Assembly: GCA_932521035.1 (NCBI GenBank)
Contig: OW051494.1
Span: forward strand, 6,682,001 to 6,746,000
Length of the DNA stretch: 64,000 nucleotides
From: Oscheius dolichura
Lineage: Eukaryota > Nematoda > Chromadorea > Rhabditida > Rhabditidae
Reading direction: 5' to 3'
Shown here: one piece after another, positions 38,209-48,496 of the stretch
Numbering within the stretch: position 1 is the stretch's first letter
Layout: each line of letters starts with the position of its first letter
The notes under the pieces: generated by a model
What the model saw: only the letters and a program-made list of their open reading frames with translations
What the model was told of the DNA's origin: nothing
The model's database searches: none
Made by a program: the position numbers and the translations under genes

Positions 38209-39447
38209 AGCCATCTCCCCCGTTTATCCTTCCCCATTTCGTCATTTTGTGCTCTGTCTAACATAAAACGAGCAACAATATGGTCAAACACTGTCTGCCG
38301 TTGCCGGCCACGAGGTCGGCCCGCCCCCCTCTCCTCCTTCTTCCCAATGGGGGAGGTGGGGGCAAGGACTTACTCTCCGGCCGAGGATGGGCTAGGAACC
38401 CTTAACGTGTGGTGACCTGCCTCTTTAAGCCCCGGCTCCCAATATCATGACTGTTCCCCTCGCTGCTGTTCCCACGAGGGGCACGATAAGAAAACGCAAA
38501 CAGTGTTTAAAATATGTCCATCTCCCGGGTGTCCGTCTCTTCCTCCATCCGTTTTTATTTCTGTACTTCCTAACCTCCCCCTACTCTCGCTCTTGTTGCA
38601 AATGCCCCTGGTGAGAAATGAGGAGTGTCATCATCGGTCATGAGTCCTGCCCCCACTGTCCTCCCCTCTCCCCCCATCCCTCTTGTTTACTTCTAGAAGA
38701 ATTACAGAAATCCCCCCAAAAGCCAAAAAACATATTATCCCTCTCCCTCCAAAAATGTTACGTTGTTCTCAGCGAAACGTCACCATCGCCCAACAAATTC
38801 TCGTCTCGGACAGTTATGTCACCGGACCTCCTTACACGCGGCGGCATTCGGCCACTGTCTCCTGTCTTCCTGACCCATAAGAACTTCTCTTTGATAGCTC
38901 TCTCCAATGGATGTCATCCTCATCGTAAATACGATTTTCTCCCCCGGGCCAAAACTACAAAACGTCTCGCTTTTATCAGAAGAGAATCTCTCTCCCGGGC
39001 ATTTCTCATCTTGGTTGCCGGTAGCCCCCCTTGCTCCGCGGCCGCTGTTCTCCTCACTGCTTTCATCATCCTCCCCGTTAATTGGCAAGGCTTCCACGAC
39101 CGCATGCCTTATCAAGCTATCATTCTAGCTCCTCTATACAAATAGCAGAATTCTGTCCCGGGTGGCCACTCACCTCGTGACTCATCCAGTTCCACTCTCG
39201 CTGCCCTGCCAGTCCCTCTCTGTCTCTCTCAGCGACCATCTGATCTTCTCTAAACCAGGGGCCAGTCTTGTTTTCCTCCGTCTTTGGCTCTCATCCCCTC
39301 AAATCCTCTTCCGTGCGTGTTTCTCACGTCGCCCCTTCCATTGATTAGCCCAAAACTGTTTATCGCCCTATGCTCTGGTACATCTCCGTCCTCCCAATGC
39401 CTCGTTTCAGTTCATCGTGTCTCCCCCCGCCCGAAAGAGCTGCCAGA
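38209..39447. other. C/T-rich intergenic region
   Basis: The plus strand is pyrimidine-rich. Long ORFs are open here because of that bias (175 codons at 38618-39145, 98 codons on the minus strand), but neither shows motifs or splice structure that would support a gene. It should include the xylulokinase 3' UTR and the promoter of the RING gene. Confidence 0.5.
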
Positions 39448-40602
39448 ATGGAGTGTTCCATTTGTTTCCGGGACTACGGTCAGTCTCTTCTCCATCCTCT
39501 GTATACATACCCTTTCCAGACCTCCAAATCCTTCCGATGACCGGCTCGTGTGGCCACTCGTTCTGCCAGGACTGCGTCAAGAAGTTCGCCAACAAGTGCC
39601 CTAATTGTCAGCGCAGGACCTTCAACAAACCTCCAAAGAATTTCCTGGCCATCGGTATGACATTTTATTTTGGGCAGAGAGAGTGGGAATTTAGAAATGA
39701 TAGAGAACGACTCGAGGGCCGTCAAAGAGCTGAAAGAAATCAAAGGTGGGTGAATTGTTTTGTGACCCGGGGTGGACTGGGTCAAGTAGACAAAATCGAG
39801 AAACAAACAGTTGTCATCGGCCGTGTTTCAGCTTATCAGGAGCGACTGGAACAGTGTCTCACGGCTCAGAAAGAACAGGACAGGGAGCTGGACATGCTGG
39901 TCCCCACCGTTAAGGATCTCCAGTCGCGTCTCGCCGAAAAATCGACCGAGAAAACAGGTGCCTGCCCTTCTCGCCATAACAAGAGGGGCCTTTTCAGCTG
40001 CCTACCAGATTGTTGCCGTCTACTCGAAGAAGATCGAAACTCAGGAGTCACAGATCCTCAGTACGCTCGCTCATTTATTGAATACCGATGGCCCTATTTA
40101 GAGCTGAACATGGAGCTGTTCGAGAAGACGCTGGAGATATTCAAAAAGGACCACTACATCCACGGTGAGTCCCCCGTCTCCACGACACAAAGAATGCCCT
40201 TTTAGAATTAGAGCAGAAACTGAAAATGAAGAAGGCCGGGGAGGAGGACAAGTGCATGGAAGGTGACCTGCCCTTGCGTTATGATAAATACGGCCTTTTT
40301 CAGCTTCTTCTCTCGGCGTAAACAAAGCCAGTCAGCCAGCAAATGCCACAGAAAATCACAAGAGTTCAAAAGGCCGACTGGTAAACAACGACGAGCTGAA
40401 GATGAAGAGGAAGACGGCCGCCAGGGAGGAGCCGCCCACTAAGAAGGTCTCTCCTCCCAAGGGCGAGGCTCCGTGGTCTCCTGATGATACCTTCCTCTTC
40501 CAAAAAATTGTTCGTGGTGGATTGGACAGTCCTCCGTGCGCCTGTCTTGAATTTGTCAACCCTCAGTGCAGCTGCACCCCACTTTTTAAGCCTGCTGCTT
40601 AA
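39448..40602 (+). CDS. RING-finger / coiled-coil protein (putative E3 ligase)
   Basis: An N-terminal RING of the HC type starts at residue 3: MECSICFRDY, SCGHSFCQDCVKKF, NKCPNCQRRTF. The eight zinc ligands C-C-C-H-C-C-C-C are all present. A short helix (KNFLAIEMIENDS) and a long coiled coil follow (YQERLEQCLTAQKEQDREL, LNMELFEKTLEIFKKDHY, LEQKLKMKKAGEED). The C-terminus is basic then Cys/Pro-rich (SPPCACLEFVNPQCSC). The layout resembles TRIM proteins without a B-box. About 287 residues; introns are about 40 nt and phases agree. GCTGCCAG lies one base before the ATG. Probably cytosolic; the substrate is unknown. A decayed relative lies at 42011-42994. Confidence 0.85.
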
Positions 40603-40696
40603 TTCCTCCCCGATCTCCCTTCTTCTTCACGAAACCATTCCGACCGGTCCCTCCTTGTATTTGTATCCGCAATCATTTTGTAGTAGAAACGTGTTA

Positions 40697-40702
40697 AATA
40701 AA
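40697..40702 (+). terminator. Poly(A) signal AATAAA of the RING gene
   Basis: AATAAA lies about 95 nt after the RING gene stop and only about 60 nt before the next gene's proposed start. Confidence 0.55.
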
Positions 40703-40760
40703 GATTTGTCCTGATCCCCAATGGGGAATATCTCCATTCGCCACCGACCGCTGGCCGTCG

Positions 40761-41797
40761 ATGTGTCTGCTGTCGAAGGCCCGTCTCACTGGGGGCACCT
40801 TGACCCTGCCGGAGGAGAAGCAACCCTTGCCGGAGAAGAAATCGAGCAGGACGAGGAGCAGCTGCCCCAGTCCGACGGGATGGCAGTGGTCGACGACGAT
40901 CGGCGTCGTCCACTTCTGGGTGCTGCCCTACGAATTCTCGCAGTCCCGCCTCGCCGACCGTAACCGCACCTCCAACGCCTGTACCTTCATTGCCTTGATG
41001 CTGGCCAAGTACCTCTACCACACCAGCTGCCATCTGACACCGGCCCGTGCCCTCAGGAAGGGACAGACTCTGACCATGATGCGTGAGGTGCTGCACATCC
41101 TGGGCAACTCGATAGTCGAAGGAAACGACGGGCACAGCGAGGCGATGAGGAACAGACACCGCCGAAAGCGACAGGCCGACGGCATCGTCAAGTCGAATCT
41201 CTTCACCATTCCCCAGGCCATCGCCGAAGTTGGAGGAATTCACGAGGTGGACTTCCGAGTGGTCAGGGACGGGAAGAAGAACCTGGCCAAGTACCTACGG
41301 GCGGCGGTGGAGAGCAACCTTCTGACTGGCTTTAGCCAGATCTTCATCCTGCTGATTATGGTCGAGCGAGCCGTGTTGGTGACCTTCGACCGGGACGAGG
41401 AGACCATCGCCGTCATCGATGGACACGCTCACGAGAGTAGTGGTCAGTTGGGCCCTGTCTCCGGCGAAAGGGTCACAGTTTAGGCGCCGTCATAATTGCG
41501 TCGCCCGTCGACCAGCTGGACCTATTCTGTGGCGTAATACTCACCAAACTGTTCCCGGATCTCCCACCTGCACAGGTCTGTTCTGCCTGCTCACCATCCT
41601 ACTAGAACATTCAGTCATTCGAGATCTCCGTGGTGCAGATCGTCAGCGACCCGCCGCCGAGAGGAATCGTCTCGGACGTCAAGCCGCGACCGGCTCCACT
41701 GGAACCAGTCACCGGCAATCACCGGATCTTCCCACAAACCAAAGCGAATATCTCGGTGATCAGCGAAACCGAAACTAATTATGATACTCGCAAATAA
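40761..41797 (+). CDS. Possible papain-fold cysteine-peptidase-like protein
   Basis: The long first exon (40761 to about 41440) joins through introns of 41 and 39 nt to two more exons, all in frame, giving about 318 residues. A candidate nucleophile is the Cys in TSNACTFIALMLAKYL, at the start of a helix. A candidate His lies in ETIAVIDGHAHESSG, followed by GAVIIASPVDQLDLFCGVIL. This Cys-helix then D-x-H-x-H layout recalls herpes-type USP and related CA-clan peptidases, but that is inference from spacing. The middle has a basic patch (MRNRHRRKRQADG). The tail is Pro/Val-rich (DVKPRPAPLEPV). The start is uncertain: an ATG at 40721 opens another frame (MGNISIRHRPLAVDV) that overlaps the first 240 bases. 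The Ser/Arg-rich N-terminus before FWVLPYEFSQSRLAD looks less natural. Confidence 0.6.
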
Positions 41798-42010
41798 AAG
41801 ACTCGACACTCATTAGAATAAACTCAATATTTATTGGAAACCTTGACTTCTTCTTCTCATTTCCTTTGAAAAACCACGGCTTTGCACAAGCGCGCTTCTT
41901 GTCCTCGCCCTTCCCTTTTCTCGTCTGTTTTGGCCAGTTAGTGTCCTCCCCTTGTCCATATCTCGCTGCTTGTGCCAATCCACTCTTGGTGTGTTTTTCG
42001 AACTGACTAG

Positions 42011-42994
42011 ACTGGCCTATTTTAACGGTTGGTCTCTGCGGATACTCCGTCTGTTTCTCTCAACTTCATCTTCTCGGCTCCGGCAGAAACTGCCCCCATT
42101 GTCAACGCGAAGGATCGTTTATCCTGGGCTCGAAGAATTTTCTCCTCGAAGGTACGTTTTTTGATGGAAGTTAAAAAAAGGAACAATTAGAGCTGGTCCA
42201 ATATATGGAGAGTCCACCAGAAGTTGATGAAAGCAATTCAAAAACACTGATGGAAAATGTGAAAGAAACGGAAGAGGAGCTGGAGAGGCTGGAAGAAGAA
42301 TGCCGCCGTCTCAGTACACGGCGGAGGACGCCATGTCAACAAGAGAAGCAGCGACAGGCTGAGAGGGAACAACGGAGGAGTTATGCAATTCAGCAAGAGA
42401 GGTTGCACCGACAGCAAGCTAGGGAACAACAACATAGGAACTGGCATAATGAATGGGAACTGCGACACGACGAGTGGGAGTGACAACGAGAAGAAGAAGA
42501 ACGGCAACACGCGCAAATGATGCGAGAATGGGAAGAAGAATTACGTCTGGAAAGCGAACACCGGTGGAGAGAAGTAGAGCAACGCCGTCAAGAGATGGAG
42601 CAGGAGTTGAGGGCAGAACTACAACGCGTGGAGGAGAGGAAACAGCGATGGAGAGAAAGTCACCAGAGATGGGAACAGGAAATGGAACAACAGGAGAGGG
42701 AATGGCAATTGACGGTGATGGGTCAGCTACAACAGGAGAGACGTCAGTGGGGTGCCGTCGTCATTACCAGACAGGTTGGTTTCTATAACAGAAATAATAG
42801 ACTCTTTTAGACTTCATCCTCTGCTCTCCCGTCAAGTGCCCCACTCCCGGTAAGTTTTTCGTGGTGACACACTTCTGCACACAATGGCCCCCAATTAACA
42901 TAATGATAATCGGCATCTTCAGCAGACTGATAATCCCGCCGCCGAGGGCAGATCAATGCACCTCCAGATGGGACAGCCAACCAGTCACCTGTGA
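42011..42994 (+). pseudogene. Decayed RING / coiled-coil gene with in-frame TGA
   Basis: An exon ending about 42152 encodes the second half of a RING: ILTVGLCGYSVCFSQL, then GRNCPHCQREGSF. The zinc-binding His is Tyr (CGYSVC) and the next Cys position is Gln (FSQ). It joins in phase to LEELVQYMESPPEVDESN and a Glu/Arg/Gln-rich coiled coil. That helix is cut by TGA at 42481-42483 (DEWE-stop-QREEEE) and continues open in the same frame for about 97 codons. It then splices through two more introns, in phase, to a tail ending GQPTSHL and a TGA at 42992. The first half of the RING was not found. Loss of two ligands plus a nonsense codon points to a recent pseudogene. UGA readthrough is the alternative. 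It is related in layout to the intact gene at 39448. Confidence 0.62.
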
Positions 42995-43780
42995 ACTCCT
43001 ACTCTCCAGATAAAAATAATAAATGGTTGCTTCACTTGTTGGTCTCGCGTTCGCTTTGATTAGTCGGCTGCTTGTCTCTCCTCCAGCCGGGATCTCGTCG
43101 GGGGTGGCAGCTAGTCTTTGCACTACTGAACTTCCTTCCACTTGACTTAAATGTCCCCCTCCCCCATATCCAGCTTTCTTTGTCCTCTATCATTTCCGGC
43201 TCTGCTGCAGGAGGAGACACGGCAAGGTGACCCACGAGAGGACAGGATATCCAGGGGAGATTGGTCATTCACCCCGGATACAAAAGAAGAGATGGTTTCT
43301 TTTTCCCATTGACTCTACAGACGTGTGTCTGCCTTCGAATAGCCGTCCTCATCGGCGTATTTTCTCGTCCGAAATTAATCTGAAAAGTCCATTTTCATGA
43401 CGTCTGGCAGGGGGTACAAAAGCCGTCTCTCAAAGCAAGACTCCAAATTCAACGGGGCTTATTACGTTGATTGACCTTTTCTCGAATAGACACACATAAA
43501 TACGGGCGACGTCGTCGTCGTCCACCTGAATCAATCTCCTCTCTATCCTCTCCCATAAGTAAGCCATGCCCTTCTGATCCAGGAGGAAGTCTCGCTATTT
43601 CGAAGATCATTAAAATCATGAGCTGGATTAGAGGCGTCTCGACACGAGTTGTCCCGAAATTGCTCCGGGCTGCCCGTGTGTACTGACCTTCCTTATCAGT
43701 CCGCTTCCTTTTTCGCCTGTCTCTCGTCTCTCTCCCCTGTAAACATCGTATTTATCGTCCGAATCTTTTCCTGTTTTCAG
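42995..43780. other. Intergenic region upstream of ERMP1
   Basis: No gene supported. Short ORFs on both strands (43471-43686 plus, 43032-43268 minus) lack motifs. The last ten bases, CTGTTTTCAG, abut the ERMP1 ATG and look like a spliced-leader acceptor. Confidence 0.5.
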
Positions 43781-46700
43781 ATGGCCAGGAGACGGAAGCA
43801 ACTCTTCGGGCCGCCGGATGAGCTGTTCCAGGAGGAGATCTCCAAAGAAGCCAAACAGAAGCAGGAGGAAGTCGTATGTTTCAGCTGTTTTCGGGGGGAG
43901 GTATTACCATTTTAGCACCTTCTTTCCTGGACGAACTGGTTTTTGGTGGCGGCTGTCTTTCTCCTCGCCTACCTCGTCGTCAACCACTATGACAAGTGAG
44001 ACCCGTGGGTGGCCAGGAGACTCATCCATTCCAGCTACCGCCCTCCCATTGTGCCTCGGACGGATTATACCCGATTCAGTGAGGAGAGAGCACGGGAAAT
44101 CACAGTCGCCCTGTCGGAAATTGGCCCGAGGCCATGCGGCTCCAAGGCTCTCGAGGCAGCCATCCTCATTTTGCCTTTTTATCAGTTTATTTATAGGAGA
44201 CGGCATTCAACTACCTCAAGGACAGAATAACGGAGATCTTGCTCTATGTTCGGGAGACGCAATTCCACCGGATGCAGGCGGACATCCAGGTACTTTCTGT
44301 TTTTTTTGGATATTACGGGGGAATTTAGAGGACAAGCGGCTGCTTTGACCTGGACTTCACGGCGTCCTTCACCAGCTGCTACCACAAAATATCCAATCTG
44401 GGCAAGTGGAGCAGTCTCCCCCTTTTAGTTCTCCTGTTTCAGTCATTCGAATGGGCTCCGCCAACACGACCTACAGTGATCACGTCTTCCTCCTGAACTG
44501 CCACTATGACACCCAGCCGGATGCGCCGGGGGCCACGGACGACGCCGTCTCATGTGCCATTATGATCGACATCATGGAGATCATCGCTCGTAGCGAGACA
44601 CCCCTCAAAAATGATATCATCTTCCTCTTCAACGGAGGTTCGTCTATTTCTCTTCTTTTCTTTATCGAGGACCGTTTCAGCGGAGGAGACGGGCCTCCAG
44701 GCTGCCCACGGCTTCATAAGCAACCATCCCTGGCGACACGATGTTCGAGCCTTTATCAACCTCGAGGGAGCTGGTGCCGGCGGAAAGGAGATCTTGTTCC
44801 AGGTATCCTTTCTTTTTTCTCTTTAATTTCTGACTACAGACGGGCCCGGGCCATCCATGGCTCTCCGATCTCTACGTCAAAAGCGTCCCGCATCCGTCGT
44901 GCAGCATTCTGGGTCAGGAGCTCTTCCAGTCGAAAATCATTCCCTCTGACACGGATTTCCGGATATTTCGAGACTATGGCCGTATTCCTGGTCAGTCGCC
45001 TTTTCTTTTTTCTTTTAAGATTACGGTATTCTAGGCCTGGACATAGCCTACTTCAAGAATGGATGGGTATATCACACAGAATTCGACGAGCACTCTCGAA
45101 TTGCCCCGGGAGACATTCAGCGGTAGAGAGACATCCTTTCCGGTTTCATTAGATGCTTCCAGAACGGGGGAGAATGTCTTGGCCTTGGTCTACGCCTTGG
45201 ATAACAGTGAATATCTCTCGCAGCCGGGACTGTTCGAGGAGGAGACGGCGACCGTCTTCTTTGACATCCTCGGCATATTCGCCTTCAGGTGTCGCTTCCC
45301 AGTTGGTCAGACTCGTTTCCACTCTAAAGAAAGAATTCTATTTCCAGCCTGTGCAATCAACATCGCCGTTCTCGCCTGGGTGGTCGCCTCGCTTCTCCAG
45401 GACAGAAATCCCTACTTCATCAAGGCCTTCGCCATCAGTCTCTTCCTCACCTTCGTCCCGTTCACCTTTCTCCTCGTCGCTTCCAGTCGACTTCTCGGCT
45501 TTCAATTCTTTTGGTAAGTTTGGGATTATGATCTCTCCTTGCTCTGAAATCTCTTGAAACGACAGCTATTCCAGGCACAAGGGTGTCTGGCTAGTTTACG
45601 TCTTCTATTTCTTCACCCACGTCCTCTGCGGCCTCTATGTGCACTATGCTCGAAGTAGGGACAGCGAGAAGGTGGTAAGTGACATCTGGAATACTGTTGA
45701 AAAGTTCGCTGTCCAGAGAAGACAGAAGGCCTCGGCCTTCCACGACGCCTTCACCGCCCTGTTGGCTGTCCTCCTCTTCGCCGCCGTCGTCTCCATGGTC
45801 GCCTCCAGTTTCTACCTCTCCCTGTTCATCATAGCCGCCAAGTCAAAGGACCTCTTCCAATTTCTGTTCACCCGATGTACATGGCTACACAGTAAGATAT
45901 CTTGAAATTCCCGGGAGATCAGTTTGTAGAGGATAAGATCATGTTCTACTCGGTGGCCCTGTCCCAGCTGCCCCTGGCCACCCTCCACTTTTACCTCTGC
46001 AACATGACTCTTTATCTATTTGTGCCGATATTCGGGAGGATGGGAGCGAAAGTGGACAACCCGGACATGGCCATGTTCATTGCTTCGCACGTGCTCTTCT
46101 CCCTCTACATCTGGTCACTGGTTGGTCAAGAGCCACGAGTCCTTATCATCAACATCTTCAGGCACCTCTGGTCTATCTGACCAACTGGAAGTACAGTGAC
46201 AACCCCAGCTTCTTCAAAAGATACCGCTACATTTTCATCTATTTCGGAGTGGTCATCTTCCTCTTGACGACGACGTATCTTGGCACCTCGTACCAATTCG
46301 ACAAGGACATGCCCAAATTGAGGAGGGTCTGGGTCACGGTGGGTGCTTCTTTTCTATTCAGACGACCCATCCAATTTAGCATATGCAACGGTCAGTGTAC
46401 AATTTCAACGGGTCACTCCAAGGCGAGGAGACGGGCCTCGTGATCCAGGGGTTGGACTTCCGAAAGGCGACCGACCTGCCCCGTAACGATGAGGATTTCT
46501 CGAGGATGCGGACCGTCGACTGTTCCCATATTCGAGACGATGCCTGTGGACTGCCCTTCGTCCTTCCCAGGTGGAAGATATTCAAACCACAGTTCGTTTT
46601 TTTTTTTGGATTTCTCGAATTCAACCCTTCAGAGACGCGATGCTCATCCCCGCGCCCGGGATCAACCACCCGACCCCCATTCAACTCAATATGACCAGCA

Positions 46701-48390
46701 GAGGGTTCGTCCCGGAGAGTGAGACCTCGCCCAAGTTGAGATTAAGAGTGGAATTTGAGGTAAGACATATTTATTCGAGAGAGGAGTATTAGACACGGAT
46801 GGCACGGGCACGAGAACGGGCGGCTCGCTTGTCCTCCTGTCGCTGGGGGCAGGGACAGTAGTTGGCATCCTGACCGATGAGGCCGGCACGTCCAGGCTGT
46901 CCGGGCATTCCATCTTCTCCGGCTTTTCCTGGGAATCCATTAGGTCCGGGAGGTCCGGGAGGTCCTTCCTTTCCGTCCTCTCCTGGGTTTCCATTCTGCC
47001 CGGCCTCTCCCGGGGCACCGGGCCAGCCAAGTGGTCCAGGCTGTCCTATGGCTCCGGGGGCGCCCATCATTCCGTCAGCTCCATGAGGTCCGGGCATTCC
47101 TTCGGCACCAGGCTTGCCAGGCTCTCCTGGTTCTCCATCCTGGCCGGGAGTTCCATCGTCTCCGTCCTTTCCGGGTGGGCCGCACTTTCCAGAAGATCCG
47201 ACGAAGCCAGGCTCTCCGGGGGGTCCTTCAGGTCCTTCGGGGCCAGGAGGACCGGGTGGGCATTGGATACACCCTCCAGGAGAGTCGTGGGCTCCCAGTA
47301 GAGAGATTCCAGAGGCTCCATTCTTTCCTGGTTCTCCACCTGCTCCCTGCTCTCCGCGTGGTCCGGGCATTCCGGGAATACCAGGAGGTCCAGCAGGACA
47401 TCCCTCAGAATTTCTTCCACAAGCACAGTGAGACTCAGCTTGACTGAAATAGCTCAATTAATAGGGAGAAGAGGAAGAAAGACAAACCGTTTGACCCGGC
47501 CGAAGAGGGTGGCGAAAGTGGGAGGGGCGTCGGACTTGCCGGTGGGGTTGGTGTGGAGGGCAAGGATCCTCGTCCAGGCGTCATCCGACATGACTCTCAT
47601 CTCGCGAACTCCTCCTTCGATCTCATAGCGCATCGAGTCGATATCGCTGATTATGGCTCGCATAGCCAGGAGACAGCCGAGAACTCCTATGAGTGAGGCG
47701 GAGGCGCCGATGGCCACACCGTAAGAGGGCATCCTCAGACTGGGGAGTGGTGATGGGGAGACGGCCAAGGGGTTTTAAATAGGCCTTTGGGATGGTTTTT
47801 CACTCGGTGGGACTGCCTTGGACCAAGGTTTTTGCCCGGTCGGGCGGATCGGACTGACTGACCCGGCGGGAGTGTCCGTCCATTGCGGAGATGTTCCACT
47901 TGATGGTTTTCAGCTCACCGGAGGATCGAACAGCAAGGGACTCCATGTGACCCCGGCCGAGGGATACATGCTGGTCAACAGCTCCTTCACCTCAACCAGT
48001 GGGTCCACTCCTCTGTCAGGAGAAGGTGTTTCAAATTTAGAAGAGGTCCTGAGATCGGGCAAGACGTATTTTGTGATACTTGGCGAGGGGGCCGAGAAGC
48101 CGGATGTGTGGAGATTCTCTTTCGACCTGCTGCCAAGGAAGAAGAACACGAACATGCACGACCCGGCGAAGAAGCAAAACCTCGAGCTGGCCGTCGTCTC
48201 TCTCTACAATCATGGTAGCTGTCCTCCTCTCTTCTTGAAATTTAAATATTCAGGACCCAATCAACATTCTCCAGAGCTGGCAGCACTTAGGCAAAAGATT
48301 CACGAGAGGAGGGCCGATCCCTCGTCGAATTGGCGGTGGCTGATGACGCTGGTCGCGGGCACCGCGGAGGTCAAGGTCTACAAGTTCTAG
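43781..48390 (+). CDS. ERMP1-type ER membrane metallopeptidase (M28)
   Basis: ERMP1 (Felix-ina) is a multi-pass ER protein with a lumenal zinc-peptidase domain. It starts [15 protein letters not shown], with a first membrane helix [15 protein letters not shown]. The M28 domain shows zinc ligands in [17 protein letters not shown], the catalytic Glu pair in [15 protein letters not shown], an Asp in [12 protein letters not shown] and the last His in [11 protein letters not shown]. After [17 protein letters not shown] come several membrane helices ([43 protein letters not shown]). The C-terminal lumenal part is [21 protein letters not shown], then after a 1,154-bp intron (46760-47913) [12 protein letters not shown] and [16 protein letters not shown]. 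The human protein has the same order. About 910 residues. The last intron holds the collagen gene on the other strand. Confidence 0.9.
46789..47732 (-). CDS. Nematode cuticle collagen
   Basis: This is a secreted structural protein of the cuticle. Exon 1 encodes [19 protein letters not shown], a signal-anchor helix, then [29 protein letters not shown] and RVKRQ, the subtilisin-type cleavage site. After a 44-nt intron come short Cys motifs ([10 protein letters not shown]), then Gly-X-Y blocks: a short one ([16 protein letters not shown]), a gap with [10 protein letters not shown], and a long one broken at CGPPGKDG. The C-terminus has Cys-x-Cys ([10 protein letters not shown]) and ends at 46789. 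About 299 residues, the usual size. The domain at the start defines the nematode collagen family. It sits entirely inside the last ERMP1 intron, antisense. An upstream start at about 47768 is possible. Confidence 0.93.
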
Positions 48391-48496
48391 TCTTTCTCAT
48401 TTATTTCTGATCATTATCTCAGGCACATATATTATTTTATATAAAATATCACTTTTCGAGGGGATCGAACAACCGTAGGTGAGGGGCGGAGACACT

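Noticed and set aside
38618..39145. 175-codon plus ORF after xylulokinase.
   Set aside because: Pyrimidine-biased sequence gives Ser/Leu/Pro-rich open frames; composition is not protein-like and there is no splice support.
46877..47447. Gly/Pro-rich plus-strand ORFs in the collagen region.
   Set aside because: Shadows of the Gly-X-Y repeat, whose true frame is on the minus strand with signal anchor and RVKR site.
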